NCBI GenBank assembly: GCA_018814885.1
Contig: JAHIYU010000163.1
Coordinates: 1-36,379 of the forward strand
Source of the DNA: a bacterium
Lineage (GTDB): Bacteria; Krumholzibacteriota; Krumholzibacteriia; LZORAL124-64-63
DNA length: 36,379 nucleotides
Direction: 5' to 3'
Shown: piece after piece, positions 21,185 through 30,214 of the stretch
Layout of the letters: each line of letters begins with the position of its first letter
Position numbering within the stretch: position 1 is the first letter of the stretch
The notes under the pieces: generated by a model
Database searches by the model: none
Told to the model about the DNA's origin: nothing
What the model saw: the letters and a program-made list of their open reading frames with translations, nothing else
Program-made: the position numbers and the translations under genes

Positions 21185-24100
21185 TCATGGCAGGAGGCCG
21201 CTGGTGGCGCGTCCGTATCCGCTGACCATGTCCTCCTTGCCGCGGGTCACCTTCACGTCGGGAATGGACTTCAGGGACAGGATGAAACCGAACTGGGAAT
21301 CCACGGCGTTGACCGTGCGCGAGAAACGCAGCTGCCAGCAATGCAGGTCGCGGGACAGGTTCCAGGTCTGGTTGGTCAGGGTGCCGCGTTCGATGTCGTA
21401 GCTCGTCCGGTAGTCGAATTGCCAGTTGCGCGTCAAGGTGACACCGAAGCTCAGGCTGACGCGCGCCGTGGTGTTGTCGCTGATGTGGTCCTTGCTGTAG
21501 GAGAAGTTGCTGCCCAGACGCCAGGGAATGTAACGCCCGCCCCCGGTCTCGTCGCGGCCGCCATCGGCCCTTTCCGCGCCGAAGTAGGCGAAACCGGGAA
21601 ACGCCTCGTCCGCATCATCGAGGCGTCCGTCCTGCTCCCCGGTGAAGAGGTACGCCTCCTCGTCGTCCACGACCGCGGTGCTGTCGGCGCCGATGCCGAG
21701 CAGGTCGATGGTGCTGTTGCGTTCCCGCTCCAGGACCAGCACCTCGCCGCCGGTATCCACGCGGCCGTTGAAGCTGAGACCGTAGACGATGCGCGTGCTG
21801 GTCACGCGCATGGCGTAGGGATCGATGGACTGGTTGACCGTCACCTTGAGGTTGCGGTTCTGGCCCGGCTTGACCGTGAGGGAACTGCTGATGGTCTGCC
21901 AGCGGCTGTCGGGATCTCGGTCCGGGCTGTAGCCCGTGCTCAAGCCCCAGTCGATGATGCCGTCGAGCTTCTTGTACTCGGCGATGGAATCGGCCTCGCT
22001 GCCGGCGAGGTACTTGGCGTCGAAGCGGTTGTTCACCGACAGCCCGAAGGACTCCGAACGGATCTGCTTGCCGGGAATGCTGGGTGACAGGCGATGGCTC
22101 ACGTTGAAGCCGAAGGTGTGCCGGATGGCGCGCAGTCGCCCGATCTTCGGCCGGAACAGGCCGTAGAGCTTGGCCGAGACCGCCGAGTTGATGGAAAAGC
22201 CCGTGTCGTTGTTTTCCGCGATCGAACGCACATCCTCGGCCACGTAGTTCGTGTCGGGATCCAGGACGTAGGCCGTACCCGAGTCCTCCTCGCGCGTCCA
22301 GGAATAGCTGCCGCCGACGCCGGTGCTGGCGGTCAGGAACAAGAGCCGTTGCTGCTTGAGCGAGAGCGAGGCCGAGCCCCGCGCCGAATGCAGCGTGTTG
22401 TCCGTCGTTTCGTACGATTTGCGCGCGCTGCTGAAATCGTAATTGTGGCTGAGGTATGTGCTGCGCAGCAGGTTGCCGACCACGTTCCCCTTCTGCCCCG
22501 TGCGCAGGGCCGGCAGCAGGGACGTGCTCTTGAACGTGAGCTTCAGCTGCGGGAAGGACTGTGTCGACAGCAGGTTGTTGGAACCGAGGTCGTCGTCCTC
22601 GCGGTTGACGAACTCGTCGCGCTTGAAGTTGAGCGTGGCGCTGAGGTTGGACCAGTTGCGGCTGAGGTAGATGGTCGAGGTCTGCTGTCCGCTGATGACG
22701 TCCCGGCCCACGTCGCTGATCAGGTCCTCGCGCGAGATGGTCTTGCTGGACATCTGCACGCTGGAGCGGAAACGGTAGTAGTCGAAGAGGGTCTCCTGGC
22801 TGTGATTCCACCGCAGTTGCCACTCGCGGGTGCCGGCCTGCTCCCCGAGCGTGTTGCGTCGCGAGTAGTCGACGTTCCCCGTGAAGCTGTAGCGCTTCAC
22901 GTAGCGGTTGCTGACCTGCCAGGTGAGCTCGCGGTTCTCGTTGTAGTCGCCGCGCACCGTGAAATCGGTGTAGTCGCTGGTCGCCCAGTAGTAGCCCCAG
23001 TCCCGGATGTAACGCCCCGTCCGCTCCGACCAGCCGAAATTGAAGTTCGGAAAGAGGATGCCCGACTTGCGGCCCGTCTCGAGCGCCTTGAAATAGAAGG
23101 GCAGGGCGAAGACGGGCACCTCGCCGATCTTCATCACGATGGGCTTGGCGACCACCTTGTCGCCGGGGCGGATCTTCATCTTGTCGGCCCAGAAATGATA
23201 GTGCGGCTCGGCCAGGTCGCAGGAGGTCATCTTGCCCGATCGTATCTTCAGGGTGCCGTCGTCGAAGCGCTTGATCTCCTCGCCCACGTAGAAGAACTCG
23301 TCCATGGCGGTCGCGCCCTCGCGCACCGCGCCGGTGCGGTGCTCGAAGCCGTATCCCAGCTGGCGGCCCGCGATCTTCTGGGACGCGTCCACGAGCAGGG
23401 GCTTGTCCTCCGCGTAGAGTTCGCGTGTCTGGAGGTCCATGCGCACCTTGCCGGCGGTCAGGTCCAGCGAACCGTAGACCAGGTTGGCGTTGCCGGCGAT
23501 GTGGATCTGCCGGCCGGCGAGATCGAAGATGGCGGCATCCCCCTCGTATTCGACTTTCTGCCGATTGGCGCCGAAATCCCAGGTGCGGCGGCCGTCCGAC
23601 AGAGTGTCGCTCGCAGCGCGCATGAGGGTTCCGACGAGCGCGCTGTCGGCCAGCACGGCGGCCAGGGTCGAGTCTGCGAGCAGCGATGCGAACGTCGTAT
23701 CGGCGGGGGCCGCCGCGGCATCGCCCGCGGCCATTGCCGTCAGGAGCGCTGTCGGGTCCGCGCCGGACGTCCCGCCCGGGAGACCGGGCGGGACGGAGTC
23801 GCCTCCCGCGGTCGCGAGGCTGTCCAGGAGGGCGGCCGCCCTGTCGGTGACGGCGCCAAGCTCCGCCAGCCGCAGGAAGGAGTAGACGCCGCTCATGCCC
23901 CCCATGACATCGACCTGGCGCACCTTGCCGTCCTGGAAGGCGATGACGATGGTGTCTCCGGTGACGTCGTTGAAGGCCACCTCCTCGGCGACGTCCAGGG
24001 GCACGTAGACGCTATGCGCGTTGCCCACGACCACTGACCGGTCCGGCACCTCGTCCGCGAAGAACACCGTGATGTCGTCGCCGGTCAGTTCGTCGGTGCC

Positions 24101-25069
24101 CGGCAGGCCGAGGTACTGCTGCGCCAGCTGGGACGGTTCGTGGTCCACGACCCGGGCCTCGCGCCTCAGGTGCACGCGGTCCAGCTCGCCGTCCAGGTAG
24201 ACGAATTCGATCTCCTCGGCGTCCATGGTGCTGCCTTCCCCGTCGTCGAGTTCCGGGGCGCCGGTCAGCACCACGCGGTCCTGGCCGTGTATCACCGCCG
24301 TATCGGCCCTGGCCGAGGTCGTCCCCTGGTAGATGCGGACGCTGTCGACCATGACCACGCGTTTCTCGGCGTGGTGGAAGTACATCACCTCGGCCACGGC
24401 GCGCAGGGGGCGGCGGCCCTGCTCCCGGCTCGTCAGATTCGGCGCGCGATCGACGATCGCCAGGTCCTGCTGCCGGTAGAACAGGGCGTGCTCGCCCGTG
24501 ACCAGGTTCGCGCGCTCGGGGTCGACGATCTTCACGCGCCCTGAAGCCTCGCCGCGGTCCTCCTCGTCCCAGCGCGTGATGGTGTCGGCCCAGACCACGT
24601 ATTCCGGCGTGACGAGACGCGCGCTGCGCATCAGACGGAACCGGTCGCCGCCCTCGCGCAGCTCGCCCTCGTCCGAGGTCGCGATCATGTCGCCTTCTTC
24701 CAGGCGGACCTGGCGGTAGAATTCGGCCTCCTCCGTGGTGCCGTGATAAACGGCGCGGCGGCAGGTGAGGACGGCGGCGGCGCGGGTCATGCGGACGTCT
24801 CCGAAGAACTCGTACTCGTCCCGGTCCCCGTAGAAGGCGGCGGAGTCGCCCCGCACCGTGAGAGAATCCCTGACGACCACGACGTTGCCGATCAACCAGG
24901 TGACCTTCTCGCCGTCGACGACACGGTCGACCAGGCGGTCGGCGCGGTAGTCGGTGCGCGGCGCGTGCGGTGCGTCGCGGACGGGCGGATCGGTCGCGGC
25001 GGTCAACCAGATGATCGCGCAAAGGAGGGACGTCCCGGTCAGCACGTATTGCCGGCCCGGCGACTTCAT
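21185..25069 (-). CDS. lptD: LPS-assembly outer-membrane protein LptD
   Basis: A 1294-residue protein that inserts lipopolysaccharide into the outer leaflet. A signal peptide (1-26) is followed by OstA/LptA-like beta-jellyroll repeats (about 35-400 and 490-610; for example VRGDSAAFYGDRDEYEFFGDV and MDLQTRELYAEDKP in parts) and a large C-terminal barrel from about 640 with alternating Tyr/Ser/Arg strands. The C-terminal DLHCWQLRF block is typical of the family. It is longer than usual because of an Ala/Asp/Ser-rich insert around 400-493. ATG 25069 overlaps the ROK gene stop as ATGA. Last gene of the long operon, closed by the terminator at 21142-21160. Confidence 0.9.
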   Translation of the reverse strand: MKSPGRQYVLTGTSLLCAIIWLTAATDPPVRDAPHAPRTDYRADRLVDRVVDGEKVTWLIGNVVVVRDSLTVRGDSAAFYGDRDEYEFFGDVRMTRAAAVLTCRRAVYHGTTEEAEFYRQVRLEEGDMIATSDEGELREGGDRFRLMRSARLVTPEYVVWADTITRWDEEDRGEASGRVKIVDPERANLVTGEHALFYRQQDLAIVDRAPNLTSREQGRRPLRAVAEVMYFHHAEKRVVMVDSVRIYQGTTSARADTAVIHGQDRVVLTGAPELDDGEGSTMDAEEIEFVYLDGELDRVHLRREARVVDHEPSQLAQQYLGLPGTDELTGDDITVFFADEVPDRSVVVGNAHSVYVPLDVAEEVAFNDVTGDTIVIAFQDGKVRQVDVMGGMSGVYSFLRLAELGAVTDRAAALLDSLATAGGDSVPPGLPGGTSGADPTALLTAMAAGDAAAAPADTTFASLLADSTLAAVLADSALVGTLMRAASDTLSDGRRTWDFGANRQKVEYEGDAAIFDLAGRQIHIAGNANLVYGSLDLTAGKVRMDLQTRELYAEDKPLLVDASQKIAGRQLGYGFEHRTGAVREGATAMDEFFYVGEEIKRFDDGTLKIRSGKMTSCDLAEPHYHFWADKMKIRPGDKVVAKPIVMKIGEVPVFALPFYFKALETGRKSGILFPNFNFGWSERTGRYIRDWGYYWATSDYTDFTVRGDYNENRELTWQVSNRYVKRYSFTGNVDYSRRNTLGEQAGTREWQLRWNHSQETLFDYYRFRSSVQMSSKTISREDLISDVGRDVISGQQTSTIYLSRNWSNLSATLNFKRDEFVNREDDDLGSNNLLSTQSFPQLKLTFKSTSLLPALRTGQKGNVVGNLLRSTYLSHNYDFSSARKSYETTDNTLHSARGSASLSLKQQRLLFLTASTGVGGSYSWTREEDSGTAYVLDPDTNYVAEDVRSIAENNDTGFSINSAVSAKLYGLFRPKIGRLRAIRHTFGFNVSHRLSPSIPGKQIRSESFGLSVNNRFDAKYLAGSEADSIAEYKKLDGIIDWGLSTGYSPDRDPDSRWQTISSSLTVKPGQNRNLKVTVNQSIDPYAMRVTSTRIVYGLSFNGRVDTGGEVLVLERERNSTIDLLGIGADSTAVVDDEEAYLFTGEQDGRLDDADEAFPGFAYFGAERADGGRDETGGGRYIPWRLGSNFSYSKDHISDNTTARVSLSFGVTLTRNWQFDYRTSYDIERGTLTNQTWNLSRDLHCWQLRFSRTVNAVDSQFGFILSLKSIPDVKVTRGKEDMVSGYGRATSGLLP

Positions 25070-26031
25070 GCCGCCTCCAGGCCGTCCCGGGCGAGGCGGG
25101 AGGCGCCGAGCGCGGCCGCGTGCGGTCCCAGCTCGGCGGGTTCGATAGGCGTATCGCGGCTCGCCACGCAGAGAATCAGCGAGGCGGCCGTCGCTCGACA
25201 AGGCGTGAAGATGAGATCTCCCGCCTGGGCCACACCGCCGCCGATGATGATCTTGTCCGGATCGAGCAGGTTCACCAGGTTGCCGACGGCGATACCCAGC
25301 ATGCGCCCGGTGTCGCGGAACAGCGATGCGGTCGGGTTGTCGCCGGCGACGGCCAGAGCGGCCAGGTCGCGGGTCGTCAGTTCGGCGCCCCGCGCGGCGA
25401 TCAACTCGCGCAGCGCCGGGCCGGCACCCGGTCCGTCCGCGCGCCGGCGCGCTTCGGCCAGCAGTCCGCGCGAACCGGCATAGGCCTCGACGCAGCCGCG
25501 GTTGCCGCATCCGCAGAGGGGCCCGTCGGGATCCAGGATCATGTGTCCGATCTCGCCGGCGCCGTGGCGCGTGCCCGTGACCAGGCGCCCGTCGACCATA
25601 ACCGCGCCGCCGACACCGGTGCCCAGCGCCAGCATGACGAGGTCTCGACAGCCCCGGCCGGCGCCGAAGCGCGCCTCACCGGCCAGGGCGGCGTTCACGT
25701 CGTTGGCGAATACGCCGTGGATGTCGCCGAAAGCCTCGCGCAGGGCGCCGGCCAGATCGCTTTCCTCCCATCCGGGCAGGTTGGGGGCGCGGCCGAGATA
25801 TCCCCGGACCGGGTCCACGATGCCGGCGCAGGCCAGGCCCGCGGCGGCGAGCGCGACGCCGGGCGGCAGACGATCCGCGACGGCCGCGGCCAGTCGGACG
25901 AAGGTCTCGAGGACATCGCTGGTGTCGGTGGGAATCTCGCCCGAATACCTGTCGGGATCCTCGGCGCCGCCCACGACGAACTTCACCGCCGTACCGCCGA
26001 TGTCCGCCCCCAGTACCAGCTGCTCCGTCAT
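25066..26031 (-). CDS. ROK-family sugar kinase, probable glucokinase
   Basis: A 321-residue cytoplasmic kinase that phosphorylates a hexose, most likely glucose. DIGGT near residue 10 binds phosphate; NDVNAALAGE and LGTGVGGAV are the sugar-binding and second phosphate loops; GAGEIGHM and CGCGNRGCVEAYAGS carry the zinc-binding ROK signature; DKIIIGGGVA closes the ATP site. ATG 26031 overlaps the folC stop as ATGA, with GGGGAG upstream. Substrate cannot be fixed by eye (glucose, N-acetylglucosamine or mannose are possible). It is coupled to folC and lptD. Confidence 0.9.
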   Translation of the reverse strand: MTEQLVLGADIGGTAVKFVVGGAEDPDRYSGEIPTDTSDVLETFVRLAAAVADRLPPGVALAAAGLACAGIVDPVRGYLGRAPNLPGWEESDLAGALREAFGDIHGVFANDVNAALAGEARFGAGRGCRDLVMLALGTGVGGAVMVDGRLVTGTRHGAGEIGHMILDPDGPLCGCGNRGCVEAYAGSRGLLAEARRRADGPGAGPALRELIAARGAELTTRDLAALAVAGDNPTASLFRDTGRMLGIAVGNLVNLLDPDKIIIGGGVAQAGDLIFTPCRATAASLILCVASRDTPIEPAELGPHAAALGASRLARDGLEAA

Positions 26032-27449
26032 GACATCTCCCCGTCCCGCAATCCCTCCAGCACCGGTCCGGCCCCGCGAACGCGGCGCGTATCCTCCAGA
26101 GACCGGAATCCCAGCGCGTAGAGGACTTCCGCCACCAGGAAGCACGAGCCGCAGGCGAGCACGGAGTCCTGCGGCGAGACCGTCCCCGCCAGGGCCTTCA
26201 AGGCCGCGGTCAGATCATCGTGCACCTCGACGGCATTGTGCGTAGCGAGTCCCCATCGGTCCATCAACGATTTCAGCTGGCCGGGGTTCCGCGATCTCGG
26301 CAATCCCACCGGCGCCGCGAGGACGGCATCGGCCCGGGCCAGCAGCCGGCCGGTCTCGTCGCCGGGATCCTTGTCCGCCAGACCGCCGAAGAGCACGATC
26401 CGGCGACCGGTGCATGGCCTGTCCAGAAAACCCGTCAGAGCCACCGAGAGCGCCTCCGCGTTGTGGGCCGTGTCCACCACGAAGTCGGGGCCGCTCAGGA
26501 TCTGCTGGAACCGGCCCGGCAGGAACACGCGACGCAGGGAGGCGGCCGGATCGTCGGGCAGGCCGAGAATCCCGGCCGCAGACAGCTCGTCGAGGCAGAG
26601 CAGGGCCAGGGCGGCGTTGCGGCGCAGGGGCGGCGGCCGCAGGACGGGCAGGCCTGCGAAGAGGCGATGGCGGGTCGTGAGGTCCCAGACCTCGCCGCGG
26701 TCGTCCACGCGCACGAGTTCATCCAGGAAGTGACAGGGACTGCCCGCAGCGACGGCGGCCGCGAAGACCTGGCCGCGCAATTCCTGCGTCACGGCGGTGA
26801 ACAACGGCGCATTCGGCTTGAGCAGGCCGAGCTTCTCGGCGGCGATCTCGGCAACGGTCCCGCCCAGGATCTGCTGATGGTCCAGGGATACGCCGGTCAA
26901 CAGCAAAGCCGCCTGCGGCAGGGCGTTGCTGGCGTCGAGACGGCCGCCCAGGCCGGTCTCGCAGCAGAAGACGTCGACCCCGGCATCCCGGGCGATCGCC
27001 AGCGAGGTCGCCGTGAGCGCCTCGAACCAGCTCGCCTCGTGTCTCTCCACCGCGGATCGCAACGATTCGGCCGTACGACAGAACAGGTCGGGCGCGACGG
27101 GCCGGTCGTCGAGGGTCAGGCGCTCGTAGACCTGCAAGAGGTGGGGGCTGGTGAAACAGGCGGTGCGGTACCCGGCGTCCCGGAGCAGGCGCGCCAGCAA
27201 GTGCGTCGTGCTGCCCTTGCCGTTGGTGCCTGCGATCACCAGTATCCGGTACGCATGCTCGGGATGACCCAGATCCTCCAGCAGGCCGCGAATCCGTTTC
27301 AGCCCGGGCCGGATGCCCCTGCGGTTCAGGGAGAAGAGCCAGCGGGTGGTCTCGTTGTCCGGCGCGAAGGGGGGGTGCGCCCGATCGCCGACGCCCGGTT
27401 CACCTGGATAGGAAATATCGTCGTAGGACTTGGCATCGGGACCGGCCAT
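26028..27449 (-). CDS. folC: Folylpolyglutamate/dihydrofolate synthase
   Basis: A 473-residue Mur-ligase-type enzyme that adds glutamate to dihydropteroate or folates. The P-loop GTNGKGST is at 74-81; TSPHLLQVYERL follows; ETGLGGRLDASN and LDHQQILGGTVAEIAAEK are family blocks; VDTAHNAEA lies in the C-terminal domain. ATG 27449 begins seven nt after the accD stop; the leader is weak, so coupling to accD is likely. The first 30 residues look like a disordered extension. The usual accD-folC order found in many bacteria supports the call. Confidence 0.94.
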   Translation of the reverse strand: MAGPDAKSYDDISYPGEPGVGDRAHPPFAPDNETTRWLFSLNRRGIRPGLKRIRGLLEDLGHPEHAYRILVIAGTNGKGSTTHLLARLLRDAGYRTACFTSPHLLQVYERLTLDDRPVAPDLFCRTAESLRSAVERHEASWFEALTATSLAIARDAGVDVFCCETGLGGRLDASNALPQAALLLTGVSLDHQQILGGTVAEIAAEKLGLLKPNAPLFTAVTQELRGQVFAAAVAAGSPCHFLDELVRVDDRGEVWDLTTRHRLFAGLPVLRPPPLRRNAALALLCLDELSAAGILGLPDDPAASLRRVFLPGRFQQILSGPDFVVDTAHNAEALSVALTGFLDRPCTGRRIVLFGGLADKDPGDETGRLLARADAVLAAPVGLPRSRNPGQLKSLMDRWGLATHNAVEVHDDLTAALKALAGTVSPQDSVLACGSCFLVAEVLYALGFRSLEDTRRVRGAGPVLEGLRDGEMS

Positions 27450-27455
27450 ACCGTC

Positions 27456-28337
27456 TCAACCGCGGAAGGGTTGCTCGACCGAGACTTCCCGTCCGGCCAC
27501 GAACCAGTGCAGAACCTGTCCCACGCGCGTCTTCAGATCCTTGCGATTGACAATCATGTCGATCATGCCGTGCTCCAGGAGGAATTCCGAGGACTGGAAA
27601 CCCTCGGGCAATTCGCTGTTGATCGTCTGCTGGATCACCCGCGGACCGGCAAAACCGATCAGCGCCCCCGGTTCGGCGATGATCACGTCGCCCAGGGACG
27701 CGTAGCTCGCCGTCACGCCGCCCGTGGTCGGGTGGGTCAGGATGGAGATGAAGGGGATGGCCTCCTCCTTCAGGCGGGACAGTACCGCGCTGGTCTTGGC
27801 CATCTGCATGAGCGAGAGCAGGGACTCCTGCATGCGCGCGCCGCCCGAGCAGGACACGATGACCGCGGCCTCCCGGTCGCGCAACGAATCCAGCAGCATC
27901 CTGGCGATCTTCTCGCCGACGACCGATCCCATGCTGCCGCCCATGAAATCGAAGTCCATGATCCCCAGGCAGACCGGCAGGTGGTCGATCTCGCAGCGCC
28001 CCGTGATGATCGCGTCGTCGCGCCCGGTCTTCTTGAGGCTGGCCTTGATGCGATCGTTGTAGCTCTTGGAGTCCTTGAATTCGAGCGGGTCCTTCGAGGT
28101 GATGCCGCGGTGCGTCTCGTTCCATGTGCCCTCGTCGGCGAGCAGGGCGAGGATCTGCAGCACGTTGATCCGCAGATGGTGGTTGCAGTTGGTGCAGACC
28201 CAGTGATTCCGCGTCAATTCCCGATGATAGAGAATCTCGCCGCAGGAGGGGCATTTGCTCCAGAGATTGTCGGGTATCTCCGTCTTCTGGGTGGTCAGGG
28301 CCTTGATGCCCTTCTTGGCCTGATCTATCCAGGACAT
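27456..28337 (-). CDS. accD: Acetyl-CoA carboxylase carboxyltransferase beta subunit
   Basis: A 293-residue subunit that, with AccA, transfers the carboxyl group from biotin to acetyl-CoA to make malonyl-CoA for fatty acids. An N-terminal zinc ribbon shows Cys29, Cys32, Cys48 and Cys51 (C-x2-C-x15-C-x2-C). The crotonase-fold body has DFMGGSMGSVVGEK, SCSGGARMQE, HPTTGGVTAS and FAGPRVIQQT. ATG 28337 follows GAGGAG. accA is not in the window. It is separated from rimI by 109 nt, which contain a possible internal promoter. Confidence 0.96.
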   Translation of the reverse strand: MSWIDQAKKGIKALTTQKTEIPDNLWSKCPSCGEILYHRELTRNHWVCTNCNHHLRINVLQILALLADEGTWNETHRGITSKDPLEFKDSKSYNDRIKASLKKTGRDDAIITGRCEIDHLPVCLGIMDFDFMGGSMGSVVGEKIARMLLDSLRDREAAVIVSCSGGARMQESLLSLMQMAKTSAVLSRLKEEAIPFISILTHPTTGGVTASYASLGDVIIAEPGALIGFAGPRVIQQTINSELPEGFQSSEFLLEHGMIDMIVNRKDLKTRVGQVLHWFVAGREVSVEQPFRG

Positions 28338-28392
28338 CTCGTACTCCTCGCTGCGAAGATCCGCGCCGCCGGGCGGGGCGGCGGGCTTGCAA

Positions 28393-28421
28393 AGACTAGC
28401 CTCTCGGCGGTCCGGCGACAA
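28393..28421 (-). promoter_or_regulatory. Possible internal promoter before accD
   Basis: Minus strand TTGTCG (28421-28416), 17-bp spacer, TAGTCT (28398-28393). Both boxes are imperfect, but this is the only large gap inside the operon. Confidence 0.35.
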
Positions 28422-28446
28422 GTCGAAACGGCTTGCCGCGTCCGCT

Positions 28447-28917
28447 TCAACGATCCGTTGCAGCCAGCAACCGGATCAGCACCAGGGCATCTTCGCCGGT
28501 ATCTCTGTAGTACTGCGGCCGGCGTTCGATCGACTCGAAGCCATGGCGCGCGTAGAAGGCCAGGGCCGGCTCGTTGCCGACTCTCACCTCCAGGGTGGCC
28601 GTGCGGCATCCCTCGGCCACCGCCGCGGCGAGTGTCGCCTCCAGGAGCAGGGTGCCGATACCCGAACGCCGCTCGCCGGTGGCCACCGCCAGATTTATCA
28701 CATGCCACTCGTCGGCGACCTTCCAGGCCATGAGGTACCCGACCACCTCGCCGTTCCTCAGCGCGGACAGGGGCCGACGCATGCGGTCGGTGCGCAACTC
28801 GGTCAGCAGGGAATCCTCGGGCCACGGATCGGAGAAGCTCGCCGCTTCGATGTGGGCGATCCGCGGCAGATCGACAGGCAAGGACCGTCTCAGTTCGATC
28901 CTGTCCGTCATGCTCAT
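28447..28917 (-). CDS. rimI: RimI-type ribosomal protein alanine N-acetyltransferase
   Basis: A 156-residue GNAT acetyltransferase, expected to acetylate the N-terminal alanine of ribosomal protein S18. Signatures: IAHIEAASFSDPW at the N-terminus, INLAVATGERRSGIGTLLL with the acetyl-CoA loop RRSGIG, and LEVRVGNEPALAFYARHGFE, followed by YYRDTGEDALVL. ATG 28917 overlaps the tsaB stop as ATGA; ATG 28911 would remove two residues. The tsaE-tsaB-rimI order is a well-known cluster. Confidence 0.92.
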   Translation of the reverse strand: MSMTDRIELRRSLPVDLPRIAHIEAASFSDPWPEDSLLTELRTDRMRRPLSALRNGEVVGYLMAWKVADEWHVINLAVATGERRSGIGTLLLEATLAAAVAEGCRTATLEVRVGNEPALAFYARHGFESIERRPQYYRDTGEDALVLIRLLAATDR

Positions 28918-29696
28918 ACGTCCTCCCCGCGCCGTGGTGCGGCGCCTCGCGGACTTCGCGGCGTGAGGTCGAGGCCCCGCTTGACCTCGGCGTCGGAGAC
29001 GCGCAGATACGCGGGAGTCAAGACGAAGGGATGCACCTCCGTGAAACGGGTCCGGTCGCGGCTGATCGCCCAGGCCACCGCGCGCGCCGTGGCGGGATGC
29101 GCGGACTCCCAGGGACGCACGCGCGGCGAGCCTGTCTCCTGCAATTCCGCGCGCAGTGCCGGACCTTCGCCCAACAGCAACGACACGCCGTTGCCGGCAT
29201 AGACGGAGGCCTCGGGAGACGGCACGGCGGCCAACAGCTCCCGCCAGCAGGCGTCGGGCCGGCGGGGAGCGGGCGGCAGGATCTCCTCCACCCAGTCGTC
29301 GCGTCGGCGATAGACGGCGGCGAACACCTCGCCGCGTCTGGCGTCCAGGACCGGCACGGCCCACGCATAGGCCTGATTCTCGGCCAACATGGCTCCCGCC
29401 ATGGCTTCCAGGGTGGAAACGGCATAGAGCGAACAGCCCAGACTCCAGGCCATGCCCTTGGCGGTCGCGACGCCGATGCGCACGCCGGTGAAACTGCCCG
29501 GCCCCCTGCAGACCGCCACGGCGTCGAGATCGCGCCGGTCCCGGCCCGCGGCATCTAGCAGGTCGTCGATCACCGGCAGCAGGGCATCGGCGTAAGTGCC
29601 CGTTACATTGAAGGGCTGGTACCGGAGCACGTTGCCGTCCTCGGCGATGGCGAAGCGGCCCCAGGTCGTCGAGGTGTCCAGGGCGAGACAGAGCAT
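28914..29696 (-). CDS. tsaB: t6A biosynthesis scaffold protein TsaB
   Basis: A 260-residue ASKHA-fold protein that partners TsaD and TsaE in making N6-threonylcarbamoyladenosine on tRNAs reading ANN codons. LALDTSTTWG at the start and VCRGPGSFTGVRIGVATAKG (about 62-81) are the family blocks. TsaB is itself degenerate as an enzyme. The C-terminal stretch after about 240 is Arg/Pro-rich. ATG 29696 shares one base with the tsaE stop (TGATG). tsaD and tsaC are not in the window. Confidence 0.94.
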   Translation of the reverse strand: MLCLALDTSTTWGRFAIAEDGNVLRYQPFNVTGTYADALLPVIDDLLDAAGRDRRDLDAVAVCRGPGSFTGVRIGVATAKGMAWSLGCSLYAVSTLEAMAGAMLAENQAYAWAVPVLDARRGEVFAAVYRRRDDWVEEILPPAPRRPDACWRELLAAVPSPEASVYAGNGVSLLLGEGPALRAELQETGSPRVRPWESAHPATARAVAWAISRDRTRFTEVHPFVLTPAYLRVSDAEVKRGLDLTPRSPRGAAPRRGEDV

Positions 29697-30205
29697 CAGG
29701 TCCTCCCTCCGCGGAGGAAGCCGCGCCAGCGCAACGGCAGCTCCGGCACGCCGCGCAGCCGCCAGATCCGTTCATCCTCGCCCGCGCCCGGGGTGACCAG
29801 GAACTCCAGGCGCGCGGACAGCCACGGCAGCAGCGGCGCGGGCCATTCGGCCAGCAACACCGCGCGACCGTCCTCGACCTCGTCCATGACGGCATCGAGC
29901 CCCGTGTCGTGCAGGTCGTCCTGCGTCCCGAGTCGATAGAAATCCAGGTGATGGACCACGAAACGGCCCGCGTAGCGATTGGCGATGGTGAACGTCGGCG
30001 ACGTCACGTCCTCGTCCACGCCGAGCCCGCGGCATAGTCCCTTGGTGAAGAGGGTCTTGCCGGCGCCGAGCGGCCCCCACAGCAGAAGCACCTCTCCCCC
30101 GGCCAGCAGGTCGGCCGCACGAAGGCCGAGGTCCAGCGTGTCCGCTGGCGATCCTGACACCAGTCCGGGGCCGAAGTCCCGCTCGTCGGGCAAGGCATGA
30201 TCCAT
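29696..30205 (-). CDS. tsaE: t6A biosynthesis ATPase TsaE
   Basis: A 169-residue ATPase that drives turnover of the TsaB-TsaD complex. Walker A GPLGAGKT lies at 44-51; DVTSPTFTIANRY and HHLDFYRLG are the following family blocks; the late LLAEWPAPLLPWL carries the conserved Glu-Trp. ATG 30205 lies nine nt after the porX-like stop. The first 35 residues are an N-terminal helix region of ordinary length. Confidence 0.95.
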   Translation of the reverse strand: MDHALPDERDFGPGLVSGSPADTLDLGLRAADLLAGGEVLLLWGPLGAGKTLFTKGLCRGLGVDEDVTSPTFTIANRYAGRFVVHHLDFYRLGTQDDLHDTGLDAVMDEVEDGRAVLLAEWPAPLLPWLSARLEFLVTPGAGEDERIWRLRGVPELPLRWRGFLRGGRT

Positions 30206-30214
30206 GGCGTTCGA

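Noticed and set aside
22094..24037. 647-codon open frame on the + strand opposite lptD
   Set aside because: Antisense shadow with no recognisable motif or ribosome-binding site.
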